NCBI GenBank assembly: GCA_007125275.1
Contig: SLDN01000166.1
Coordinates: 1-9,693, forward strand
DNA from: Bacteroidales bacterium
GTDB lineage: Bacteria > Bacteroidota > Bacteroidia > Bacteroidales > UBA7960
Direction of reading: 5' to 3'
DNA: 9,693 nucleotides
Shown here one piece after another: positions 1 through 6,968 of this stretch. The position numbers and the translations under genes were made by a program. Every line of letters begins with the position of its first letter. The first letter of the stretch is position 1. The notes beneath the pieces were generated by a model. That model made no database searches and was not told the origin of the DNA. It was given only the letters and a program-made list of their open reading frames with translations.

Positions 1-257
1 GCCTCCGAAATAAGAGCGTCATTTTTTGATGTTTCTGCAAGATCCAATGCCCTTTGGGCATAAGAGAGTGATATGGAGAGATTGCCTGCGGAATATTCCT
101 TGGCCAGCCCTATGAGGTTTTTTACCCTGGCCGAGTCCGTTCTGACAACTTCAAGGTTATACAACAATGAATCAACCCTGGCCTGGTTTTGTGAAATCAA
201 CAATGCAGGACACATAATGATGATCAATGCAACTGCCATGCGGGCGATGTCTTTCAT
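1..257 (-). CDS. N-terminal part of an exported TPR-containing protein, probably a sensor or regulator (partial)
   Basis: The reverse strand reads from an ATG at 257 without a stop to the left edge, giving 85 codons of a longer protein. Residues 1-24 are a signal peptide or membrane anchor: a short basic start (MKDIAR) followed by a hydrophobic stretch ending in LLISQNQ. After it come 'ARVDSLLYNLE', 'DSARVKNLIGLAKEY' and 'LSISLSYAQRALDLAE', which have the spacing of an opening tetratricopeptide repeat pair. In Bacteroidota this arrangement (signal peptide, short linker, TPRs) is typical of periplasmic-sensing TPR histidine kinases or TPR proteins with a C-terminal LuxR-type HTH. The part that would tell these apart lies outside the window. 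It is divergent from the TetR-family gene and shares its 246-base upstream region. The reading frame is confident; the TPR assignment is good; the output domain is unknown. Confidence 0.72.
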   Translation of the reverse strand, partial: MKDIARMAVALIIIMCPALLISQNQARVDSLLYNLEVVRTDSARVKNLIGLAKEYSAGNLSISLSYAQRALDLAETSKNDALISE

Positions 258-368
258 TGTTGGAAGTAAGCAAGTAATCAAGCGTTTGTCAATACAAAGA
301 TGCAATTATTTTCAATTCCAAATACTAATTCACTCATAATTAATGATTCTTATAGTGATCATGGGCTA

Positions 369-395
369 TAGCAACATGGTAAAGCATGGTTGCTA
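369..395. promoter_or_regulatory. Inverted repeat in the divergent intergenic region (possible operator)
   Basis: TAGCAAC at 369-375 is matched by GTTGCTA at 389-395, and ATG (376-378) pairs with CAT (385-387), leaving a bulged G at 388 and a six-base loop. A second, weaker inverted repeat, TATAG (351-355) with CTATA (366-370), abuts it. CATGGT also occurs twice ten bases apart (375-380 and 385-390). No T-run follows on either strand, so it does not look like an intrinsic terminator. Its place between two divergent genes, about 110 bases upstream of the TetR-family start, makes a protein-binding site plausible. The symmetry is seen directly; the function is inferred. Confidence 0.3.
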
Positions 396-477
396 AAACA
401 CAAATTTAATAAGTGATGTAATGATAACAAATTTATAAAAAACAATAAAACTATTACGGTATATAAAGTTTTATTCC

Positions 478-485
478 TATTTTTG
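478..485 (+). promoter_or_regulatory. Bacteroidota-type -7 promoter element upstream of the TetR-family gene
   Basis: TATTTTTG matches the Bacteroidota sigma-ABfr -7 consensus TAnnTTTG exactly and lies 18 bases before the ATG at 504, so the transcript would have a very short leader. No clean -33 TTTG is present; the nearest candidate, TTAC at 454-457, is poor. The surrounding DNA is very AT-rich, so a chance match is possible. Confidence 0.42.
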
Positions 486-503
486 CACTCAAATTATTAA
501 ACC

Positions 504-1130
504 ATGACTACAAAAGAAAGAATTACCGAGCAAGCGGCAGATATGTTTCTCTCCTCAGGGATCAAAACCATTACGATGGATGATATCTCGCAGGAGCTGG
601 GAATGTCAAAGCGCACGATATACGAAAACTTCAAGGATAAAGATGAGCTATTGCGTGAATGCCTGGCACACATAGATAACAAGTATGAACGCGAGCATGA
701 GCTTATTGCACTGGAATCAGAGAATACAATCAGTGAAGTTTTCAGTATGATGAAAATGGGCATCTATGCCATAAAAACCATAAGCCCAATGTTTTTCAGC
801 GACTTAAAAAAATATCACTTCAAGATATACAAAGAAGTGCTCCAGGTAAACCAGGTAAAACAGATCAACAAAACACACACCCTGCTCAAGAAAGGGATCA
901 ACCAAGGTGTTTTCAGAAACAATATTGACCTGGGAATTGTGAGCATTTTGCTGAATGAACAATTGACACTTATTTCCGATGAGAATGTTTTTCCAGAACG
1001 CAAATTCTCGCGGGTAGTTGTATTCGAGAATGTGTTGATCAATTTCTTCAGAGGCATCGCTACCCAAAAAGGAATCGATTTAATCGACCAGTATCATAAA
1101 AATGAAGCAGATTTTTTAATTACAAGTTGA
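504..1130 (+). CDS. TetR/AcrR-family transcriptional regulator, likely repressor of the downstream efflux genes
   Basis: This 208-residue protein has the usual TetR length and architecture. The N-terminal DNA-binding domain spans about residues 3-50. It has the family signature 'AADMFLSSGIKTITMDDIS' followed by the helix-turn-helix at about 25-44, with recognition segment 'MSKRTIYENFKDKDELL'. The remaining helical part (about 55-208) is the ligand-binding and dimerisation domain, which diverges too much between relatives to reveal the inducer. The start at 504 puts the HTH at the standard distance from the N-terminus, and no in-frame upstream alternative is better. It is on the same strand as the TolC-like, adaptor, RND and PII-like genes and 74 bases ahead of them, the usual place for a local repressor that also controls itself. 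The family is certain; control of the adjacent pump is inferred from position. Confidence 0.93.
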   Translation: MTTKERITEQAADMFLSSGIKTITMDDISQELGMSKRTIYENFKDKDELLRECLAHIDNKYEREHELIALESENTISEVFSMMKMGIYAIKTISPMFFSDLKKYHFKIYKEVLQVNQVKQINKTHTLLKKGINQGVFRNNIDLGIVSILLNEQLTLISDENVFPERKFSRVVVFENVLINFFRGIATQKGIDLIDQYHKNEADFLITS

Positions 1131-1147
1131 GGTTGGCACAAAAATTG

Positions 1148-1183
1148 TTAGAAAAACCAGAAAAGTTTTTTTAGTTTTCTTTT
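1148..1183 (+). terminator. AT-rich hairpin with T-tract after the TetR-family gene (weak terminator or operator)
   Basis: TTAGAAAAAC (1148-1157) can pair with GTTTTTTTAG (1165-1174) across a seven-base loop, giving ten pairs that include two G-T wobbles and one G-C pair. TTTTCTTTT follows at 1175-1183. This is the shape of an intrinsic terminator placed 17 bases after the regulator's stop codon, but the stem has almost no GC, so it would be weak. It could instead leave partial read-through into the TolC gene, or be an operator for the regulator. TAGTTTTC at 1172-1179 is one base off the TAnnTTTG promoter element, so a promoter for the efflux genes may overlap it. Confidence 0.35.
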
Positions 1184-1204
1184 AGACTTACAAACACATT
1201 TAAT

Positions 1205-2506
1205 ATGCACAATCTATCGATAAACAATTTCCTCTTGTTGCTTGTCCTGGTGTTTGGAATAGCAGCTCCGGTGCTTGCACAAACCGGATCGACATTTAGC
1301 GTTGACGAAGCCCGGCAATATGCGCTGGAGCATAACAAAAATCTTCGCAACTCAGGACTAGGCATTGACGAGGCGGGCCTGATGCTCCGCGAAACCATCG
1401 CACAGGGCCTGCCACAAATCAATGCCACCGTTGATTACAATAATTTTTTCGGTTCAACGGCTTCCCTGGGGGCTATACCCGGAATGACCATTGAGTTTAA
1501 TCCCACAAGCAACCTCGGAGTGTCTTTCACCCAATTGATTTTTAGTGGAAGCTATATCGTTGGCATACAGGCTGCAAAACTCTATGAAGAGATTACACGG
1601 ACCAGCTTCGAGCAAACAGAACTAGAGATTCTGGCACAAGTAACACAGGCCTATTACCTGAGTCTCGTTGCCGAAGAAGCAAAGGCCATTGTGGAGGAAA
1701 ACCTCGCAAACATGAACGACTTGCTTGAAAAAACGAGGGCCATGGTTGATGTCGGGATGGCAGAAGAGGTTGACTTTGACCAGCTAAGCGTGCAGCTAGG
1801 AATGCTTAACGACGCACTCAGGGCTGCCGACAGGCAATTTGAGCTCTCCATGAATATGTTGCGCCTCCAAATGGGCCTTACTGCTGATGTTGAGATCATC
1901 CTGACTGACGATCTCGATGGCATTCTGGAACAAGCAGACTTCGGAACCAGCATGACCAAAGCCTTTGACCTGCAAAGCAATCCAAATTATCGCCTGCTTG
2001 CACTCCAAACAGAAATTGCGGAAAAGCAGATCAACATGGAAAGGGCTGCCTACCTGCCAACATTAACAGGGTTTTACAACTACACTGAAAAGTTACTCAA
2101 ACCGGAGTTTGATATCACCCCAAACCACGTTATCGGCCTGAATATGAGTATCCCAATATTTTCAAGCGGAGCCAGACAGGCACGTGTAAGGCAAGCCAGG
2201 ATCAACCTTGAAGTTGCCGAAAACCAAAAAGAACTTACATCAGAACAATTGCTGATACAGGAAAAACAACTTAGATATAATTTGAATAATGCCGTAGAGC
2301 AATATGAAAGCCAAAAATCCAATCTGGAAGTAGCCCGCCGGGTTTTCACCAACATCAACAACAAATACCAGCAGGGAATGCTTTCCAGCCTCGACCTAAC
2401 CACCGCAAACAACAATTACCTGCAAGCCGAAAACAGCTACATTAACGCCGTCCTTCAGCTCCTGGATGCGCAGGTTGAAATGGATAAACTGCTGCGGATC
2501 TTTTAA
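1205..2506 (+). CDS. TolC-family outer-membrane efflux channel protein
   Basis: A 433-residue protein of the outer-membrane efflux protein (OEP) family, which trimerises into a channel through the outer membrane and a helical tunnel in the periplasm. Residues 1-25 form a signal peptide with a long hydrophobic core and a VLA-Q cleavage site. Two OEP repeats follow. The first covers about 31-230, with the barrel-strand region near 70-120 and long coiled helices containing 'VGMAEEVDFDQLSVQL' (183-198). The second covers about 250-430, with a barrel part near 283-320 and the equivalent motif 'QGMLSSLDLTTANNNYLQA' (390-408). The length is normal for the family. There is no lipobox, so unlike OprM-type proteins it is not expected to be lipidated. 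It is followed by adaptor and RND genes, making it their probable exit duct. A 215-base, repeat-filled gap separates it from the adaptor gene. Confidence 0.95.
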   Translation: MHNLSINNFLLLLVLVFGIAAPVLAQTGSTFSVDEARQYALEHNKNLRNSGLGIDEAGLMLRETIAQGLPQINATVDYNNFFGSTASLGAIPGMTIEFNPTSNLGVSFTQLIFSGSYIVGIQAAKLYEEITRTSFEQTELEILAQVTQAYYLSLVAEEAKAIVEENLANMNDLLEKTRAMVDVGMAEEVDFDQLSVQLGMLNDALRAADRQFELSMNMLRLQMGLTADVEIILTDDLDGILEQADFGTSMTKAFDLQSNPNYRLLALQTEIAEKQINMERAAYLPTLTGFYNYTEKLLKPEFDITPNHVIGLNMSIPIFSSGARQARVRQARINLEVAENQKELTSEQLLIQEKQLRYNLNNAVEQYESQKSNLEVARRVFTNINNKYQQGMLSSLDLTTANNNYLQAENSYINAVLQLLDAQVEMDKLLRIF

Positions 2507-2542
2507 CCGCTGCCAGGAAAATAGAAGCAGATGATAGAAGTA

Positions 2543-2568
2543 CGTTGAATCGTTGAATCGTTGAATCG
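2543..2568. repeat. Tandem octamer CGTTGAAT, three copies
   Basis: CGTTGAAT occurs three times without mismatch at 2543-2550, 2551-2558 and 2559-2566, then CG begins a fourth unit. A decayed TTGAAG follows at 2573-2578. It starts 36 bases after the TolC-like stop codon and does not lie in any credible gene. The period of eight differs from the heptamer array that begins at 2591, so the two are separate repeat tracts. Three perfect copies could change in number by replication slippage. Confidence 0.85.
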
Positions 2569-2590
2569 GTAGTTGAAGTGAAAAAAGCAA

Positions 2591-2702
2591 CAGTAACCAG
2601 TAACCATGAATTTGAAATCAGAAACCAGTAACCAGTAACCAGAAACCAGTAACCAGAAACCAGAAACCAGTAACCAGAAACCATAAATTAGCAACCATAA
2701 AC
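2591..2702. repeat. In-register heptamer array, consensus CAGWAAC, 16 units
   Basis: Cut into sevens from 2591, the sequence gives sixteen units. Eleven are exactly CAGTAAC or CAGAAAC: 2591-2604, then 2619-2681 without a break. The other five (2605-2611, 2612-2618, 2682-2688, 2689-2695, 2696-2702) are decayed copies that keep the seven-base register, such as CATAAAC at 2696-2702. The array ends 19 bases before the adaptor start codon and therefore lies in the leader of that gene. Read on the plus strand it is A/C-rich and almost free of T, so its RNA should be largely unstructured. On the minus strand it gives an open but meaningless seven-residue repeat rich in Trp, Tyr and Leu, which is not treated as a gene. 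Confidence 0.88.
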
Positions 2703-2721
2703 AATCCAAACAAATACAGCA

Positions 2722-3765
2722 ATGAAATTTAAAGCAATCTTTTTTATTACTGCACTTGGCCTGACACTTTCGGGGTGCTCCTCGCGTGAGGGTGCCGAAA
2801 CCGAAACTGCGCAGGGCAGAGAAATTGAAATGGTCAGGGTTATGGAGCTCGACTACAGTGAAATATCCAGAAGCGCTGCTTATACTGCCCATTTGTCTGC
2901 TTACCGGGAAGTACATCTTGCACCTGCTACGCCTGGTCGCATTGAAAAGATTCACGTAGATGCAGGCAGCAAGGTCCGGCACAATCAATCTCTTGTTGAG
3001 ATGGACAACACCCAGCTGATCCAGGCGCAGCTGCAACTGCAAAGCATCGAAAAAGATTTCCGCCGTGTTGATACCCTCCGCCGTGTGGGCAGCATATCGC
3101 AACAGCAATACGACCAGATCAAAACACAGTATGAGGTAACCAGGTCCAATGTAGACTTTCTGGAAGAGAACACCCGGTTGCTTGCTCCATTTTCCGGCAC
3201 TGTATCGGAAAGATATTTTGAGCCCGGTGAAATGTTTTCAGGGGCACCAAACACCGCTGCCGGCAAAGCCGCCATTCTGTCATTGGTGCAAACCAATAAA
3301 CTGAAAGCACTGGTGAATATTTCCGAACGCTATTTTCCCTATGTCAAGCCGGGCATGGAAGTAATGATCACCTCTGATGTCTATCCCGGTGAATCTTTTC
3401 CTGCCACAATCGAACTGGTTTATCCTGTCATTGACCCGCAAACACGCTCTTTCCGTGTAGAGCTCAGCATTCCTAATAGTGACGAACGTTTGCGACCCGG
3501 TATGTTTGCGCGTGCCCGCCTTGAGTTTGACAGGGTTGAGGCTTTTGTGGTGCCTGCACTCGCGGTTTTAAAGCTCCAGGGATCGGATGAGCGCTATGTC
3601 TTCATAGAGGAAAATGGAAGCGCCAGAAGAGTAGTGGTGCAGATTGGTGACCGCTTCGACGATATGGTAGAGGTCATCTCTGATGAGATATATGTTGGAG
3701 ACAAGCTGATCATCGCCGGCCAGGCAAGACTGCTCGACGGTGTAGCCGTTCGCATTCAGGATTAA
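2722..3765 (+). CDS. RND efflux periplasmic adaptor subunit (membrane fusion protein), lipoprotein
   Basis: A 347-residue protein of the HlyD/AcrA-type adaptor family, which bridges the inner-membrane RND pump to the outer-membrane channel. The N-terminus is a lipoprotein signal with lipobox L16-S-G-C19, so the mature protein is probably lipid-anchored through Cys19. Domains in order: first lipoyl half at about 64-95, with 'PGRIEKIHVDAGSKVR'; a short helical hairpin at about 96-150; second lipoyl half at about 151-173, with 'LLAPFSGTVSERYFEPGE'; beta-barrel at about 190-270, with 'DPQTRSFRVELSIPN' and 'LRPGMFARARLEF'; and a membrane-proximal domain to the end, with 'VVPALAVLKLQG' and 'VGDKLIIAGQARLLDG'. 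The hairpin is short, as is common for Bacteroidota adaptors. The gene follows the repeat array and is 69 bases before the pump gene. Function is well supported; the substrate is not indicated. Confidence 0.95.
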   Translation: MKFKAIFFITALGLTLSGCSSREGAETETAQGREIEMVRVMELDYSEISRSAAYTAHLSAYREVHLAPATPGRIEKIHVDAGSKVRHNQSLVEMDNTQLIQAQLQLQSIEKDFRRVDTLRRVGSISQQQYDQIKTQYEVTRSNVDFLEENTRLLAPFSGTVSERYFEPGEMFSGAPNTAAGKAAILSLVQTNKLKALVNISERYFPYVKPGMEVMITSDVYPGESFPATIELVYPVIDPQTRSFRVELSIPNSDERLRPGMFARARLEFDRVEAFVVPALAVLKLQGSDERYVFIEENGSARRVVVQIGDRFDDMVEVISDEIYVGDKLIIAGQARLLDGVAVRIQD

Positions 3766-3834
3766 TTTTCGTTTTTTGTTTTGGCGACCTGCACCATCAG
3801 TCGGCTTCTATATCACGTTTAAATAAAATTCACA

Positions 3835-6800
3835 ATGAGTATATATAAAAGTGCCGTAAACAAACCCATCACCACGCTGATGATATTTGCAGCCGTTATT
3901 GTGATGGGACTTTATTCGCTCAGGTACATCCCCATTGACCTGTTTCCGGAGCTCGATCCTCCCTTCATCGCCGTGATGACCACCTGGCCGGGAGCCAGCG
4001 CCAGTGACGTGGAGACCAACGTAACGCGTCCGCTCGAAGACAGCTTCAACACGGTGGAAAACCTGAAAGAGATCACATCCACATCAAGCGATAACCTCTC
4101 TATCATCAATCTTGAATTTGAATGGGGCGCCGACCTCAATGAAGCCTCCAACGATGTGAGGGATGCCATCGATATGCTTTACAGCATCTTTCCCGATGAT
4201 GTAAACCGCCCCAGCATCTTCAAGTTCAACATGAGCATGATCCCCATTGTGTTTTATGCCATCACTGCTGAAGAGAGCTATGCCGGCCTTGACCGCATTC
4301 TGGAAGAGCGCATCATCAATCCGCTGAACCGCATTGACGGCATTGGCTCTGTTAGCCTCATAGGGTCACCGCAACGGAGGGTATACATTGAGGCCGACCC
4401 GGTAAAACTGGAGGCTTACAACCTGACGGTGGAACAGATCGGCAATGTTATCATGGCTGAAAACATGAACCTGCCGTCCGGCCACGTCAAAATGGGTATG
4501 ATGGATTACCAGTTCAGGGTGCAGGGTGAATTTGCCGAAAGTTTTGAGCTCAACAATTTGGTGGTTGGGCAATTCCAGGGCAGCTCCGTGCTGCTCAGCG
4601 AGGTGGCTGAGGTCAGGGACGGACTCAGGGATGTAACCTTTGACGAACGCATCTCCGGCCAGCGCGGTGTAAGGATGTTCGTCATGAAACAGTCAGGCGC
4701 CAATACCGTTCGCATCGCCAAAGAAGTGAAGGCTGCCATCAGCGAACTGGAAAAAGATCTGCCGCCAGACATCAACATCATGGAGATCATTGATACATCT
4801 ACCTTTATCAGTGGTGCGGTAAACAACCTCTCTCAAACGCTGATGTATGCAATGATTTTTGTAGTGCTCGTGGTGCTTTTCTTTCTTGGAAAATGGCGGG
4901 CTACTTTTATTGTGATGCTCACCATCCCCATATCGCTCATTGTTTCTTTCATTTATCTTTTTTTGACGGGTGGCTCGCTGAACATCATATCACTCGCTTC
5001 GCTATCCATTGCTTTGGGGATGGTCGTGGACGATGCCATTGTGGTCCTGGAAAACATCTCACGACATGTAGAGCGCGGCACCAGCCCGCGGGAAGCAGCC
5101 ATCTATGCCACAAATGAAGTATGGCTGTCAGTGATCATCACCACCCTGGTGATCATTTCGGTATTCTTCCCACTGACATTGGTAGGTGGTATGACCGGTG
5201 TCATGTTCAAGCAACTTGGCTGGATCGTAAGCATCACCGTGATTACATCAACAATAGCAGCCATTTCATTGACACCCATGCTTGCCTCCAAACTATTTGG
5301 ACTGGAGAAAAAACCTGAGAAGATCCGGCGTTTTAGTCATGCCGGTCTGATCGATCCACTTTTGAAAGGACTTGAAGGACTTTACGAAAAGATCATCCGC
5401 GTGGCCTTGTTCAATAAAAAGAAAGTCTTACTTGCAGCATTCCTGGTCTTTGTGGTTTCCATGTTCCTGCTTCGGTTTATCAGCACGGAGTTCTTCCCTG
5501 AAGCAGATGAATCGCGCCTGACGGCTTCGCTGGAATTGACTACCGGCCTGCGTGTAGAGGAAACCATTAAAGTATCACGACAGGTTGAAGCCATGATCAA
5601 CGAAAGATATCCGGAGGTAGAGCTTACGGCTATTTCGGCAGGTGCTGATGACGCAGGCGGTATGATGGCCTTCAGAGATGCCGGCACGAACATTATCAAT
5701 GTGATGATGCGCCTGTCACCAATTGACAAACGGGAACGTTCAGTGTGGGATATTGCGGACGATTTGCGCCGGCAATTTGAACAGATACCTGAAATTGTTG
5801 AATTTTCTGTATCTACCGGTGGTGGAGGAATGGGAACAGACAACACCGTTGATGTGGAAGTTTTCGGCTATGACTTCGACACAACAAGCCGCCTGGCAGA
5901 AGAGCTGCGCATGGCCATTCAGGCCATCCCCGGTGCTGAAAACGTGCAGCTCAGCCGCAAAGACGACCGTCCGGAGATGCAGCTTGTCCTGGACCGGCAA
6001 AAGCTGGCTGATAATGGCCTGAACACTTCGATGGTAGCCTCTGCAATGCGGAACCGCATCGCCGGACTAACGGCATCATACCTAAGAGAAGAAGGACGTG
6101 AATATGATATCATTGTAAGATATAAAGAGGAGTACAGAAGCTCCATAACAGACATTGAAAGCATCAGCATTACCAACCCATTGGGACAAAAGGTAAGGCT
6201 CGGAGAACTCGGCCGCGTTGAAGAGTTCTGGAACCCTCCAAACATTGAACGCAAGGGTCGTGAACGTGTCGTTACGGTCTCAGCAGTGCCCTCAGGCATT
6301 AGCCTGGGTGACCTGGCACAGGAAATCAACAGCATTGTCAGCGAAGCGGATATCCCACAAGGTGTAATGGTCAATGTGGGTGGTGCTTATGAAGAGATGA
6401 TGGATTCCTTTATGGACCTGGGGCTCCTTCTGGCAATTAGCATCATACTCGTATTCCTCGTGATGGCCTCCCAGTTTGAATCTTTTGTAATGCCTTTCGT
6501 GATCATGTTCTCCATTCCTTTCTCATTTACCGGGGTGGTGATTGCGCTGCTGCTGACCAATACCACTCTGAGCATCATTGCAGGCTTGGGGGCTGTATTG
6601 CTCATCGGCATTGTCGTTAAGAACGGCATTGTGCTGGTAGACTACATCAATCTGCAACGTGACCGTGGTTTGCCACTCAATGAGGCGATCGCCATTTCAG
6701 GCAGGATGCGTCTGCGGCCGGTTTTGATGACGGCCATGACCACCATACTGGCAATGCTGCCACTGGCTTTGAGCACCGGCGAAGGGTCGGAGATATGGAG

Positions 6801-6966
6801 CCCAATGGGCATCAGTCTGATCGGCGGACTGATCTTTTCTACCGCGGTGACGCTGGTGATCGTACCGGTTGTTTATGGCATCTTTGCCCGACGGGGCGAA
6901 AGAGACAAGCTGCGCAAGCTCAGAGAGAAATTCACCTTCATCAACGAAAACCAACAAAGCATTTGA
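3835..6966 (+). CDS. RND-family efflux transporter permease, AcrB/HAE1-like
   Basis: A 1043-residue inner-membrane pump, full length for the AcrB/AcrF superfamily, which uses proton influx to export compounds captured in the periplasm or outer leaflet. The duplicated architecture is clear: TM1 at about 12-30, periplasmic loop to about 330, TM2-6 at about 333-490, TM7 at about 530-548, second periplasmic loop to about 858, TM8-12 to about 1018. The proton-relay residues are present: Asp399-Asp400 in TM4 ('GMVVDDAIVVLENI'), Lys929 in TM10 ('GIVVKNGIVLVDYIN'), Arg959 and Thr966 in TM11 ('RMRLRPVLMT'). These match AcrB D407/D408, K940, R971 and T978. The Asp pair in TM4 favours a multidrug/amphiphile (HAE1-type) pump over a CusA-type metal exporter. 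The conserved 'PIDLFPELDPP' and 'WPGASASDVE' segments follow TM1. The pump should work with the adaptor and TolC-like channel upstream. Substrates cannot be deduced. Confidence 0.96.
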   Translation: MSIYKSAVNKPITTLMIFAAVIVMGLYSLRYIPIDLFPELDPPFIAVMTTWPGASASDVETNVTRPLEDSFNTVENLKEITSTSSDNLSIINLEFEWGADLNEASNDVRDAIDMLYSIFPDDVNRPSIFKFNMSMIPIVFYAITAEESYAGLDRILEERIINPLNRIDGIGSVSLIGSPQRRVYIEADPVKLEAYNLTVEQIGNVIMAENMNLPSGHVKMGMMDYQFRVQGEFAESFELNNLVVGQFQGSSVLLSEVAEVRDGLRDVTFDERISGQRGVRMFVMKQSGANTVRIAKEVKAAISELEKDLPPDINIMEIIDTSTFISGAVNNLSQTLMYAMIFVVLVVLFFLGKWRATFIVMLTIPISLIVSFIYLFLTGGSLNIISLASLSIALGMVVDDAIVVLENISRHVERGTSPREAAIYATNEVWLSVIITTLVIISVFFPLTLVGGMTGVMFKQLGWIVSITVITSTIAAISLTPMLASKLFGLEKKPEKIRRFSHAGLIDPLLKGLEGLYEKIIRVALFNKKKVLLAAFLVFVVSMFLLRFISTEFFPEADESRLTASLELTTGLRVEETIKVSRQVEAMINERYPEVELTAISAGADDAGGMMAFRDAGTNIINVMMRLSPIDKRERSVWDIADDLRRQFEQIPEIVEFSVSTGGGGMGTDNTVDVEVFGYDFDTTSRLAEELRMAIQAIPGAENVQLSRKDDRPEMQLVLDRQKLADNGLNTSMVASAMRNRIAGLTASYLREEGREYDIIVRYKEEYRSSITDIESISITNPLGQKVRLGELGRVEEFWNPPNIERKGRERVVTVSAVPSGISLGDLAQEINSIVSEADIPQGVMVNVGGAYEEMMDSFMDLGLLLAISIILVFLVMASQFESFVMPFVIMFSIPFSFTGVVIALLLTNTTLSIIAGLGAVLLIGIVVKNGIVLVDYINLQRDRGLPLNEAIAISGRMRLRPVLMTAMTTILAMLPLALSTGEGSEIWSPMGISLIGGLIFSTAVTLVIVPVVYGIFARRGERDKLRKLREKFTFINENQQSI

Positions 6967-6968
6967 TT

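Noticed and set aside
295..302. Minus-strand promoter for the TPR-like gene (CATCTTTG, one mismatch to TAnnTTTG)
   Set aside because: One of the two key upstream bases is wrong and the upstream TTTG is closer than usual. In such AT-rich DNA a match of this quality is expected by chance.
73..339. Plus-strand open frame of 88 codons at the left edge
   Set aside because: It lies antisense to the signal-peptide and TPR-like coding sequence on the minus strand and runs into its promoter region; it shows no recognisable features.
2607..2614. Promoter within the heptamer array (TGAATTTG, one mismatch to TAnnTTTG)
   Set aside because: No -33 element stands at a suitable distance and the match arises in decayed repeat units, so it is too weak to list as a feature.
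2591..2702. CRISPR array
   Set aside because: Units are seven bases, directly adjoining, with no spacers and no cas genes nearby.
2503..3108. Long minus-strand open frame with a Trp/Tyr/Leu-rich repeat
   Set aside because: It consists of the heptamer array read backwards plus the antisense of the adaptor gene. A seven-base repeat is open in a frame simply because the unit has no stop. There is no domain and no sensible start context.
3785..3803. Hairpin between adaptor and pump genes (CGAC with GTCG)
   Set aside because: There are only four pairs around an eleven-base loop with no T-run after it, so it is not a credible terminator or operator.
6795..6968. In-frame N-terminal extension of the PII-like protein
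   Set aside because: The extra residues are a shifted-frame reading of the pump's C-terminus with no PII similarity. The PII-type strand 1 begins exactly at the ATG at 6969.
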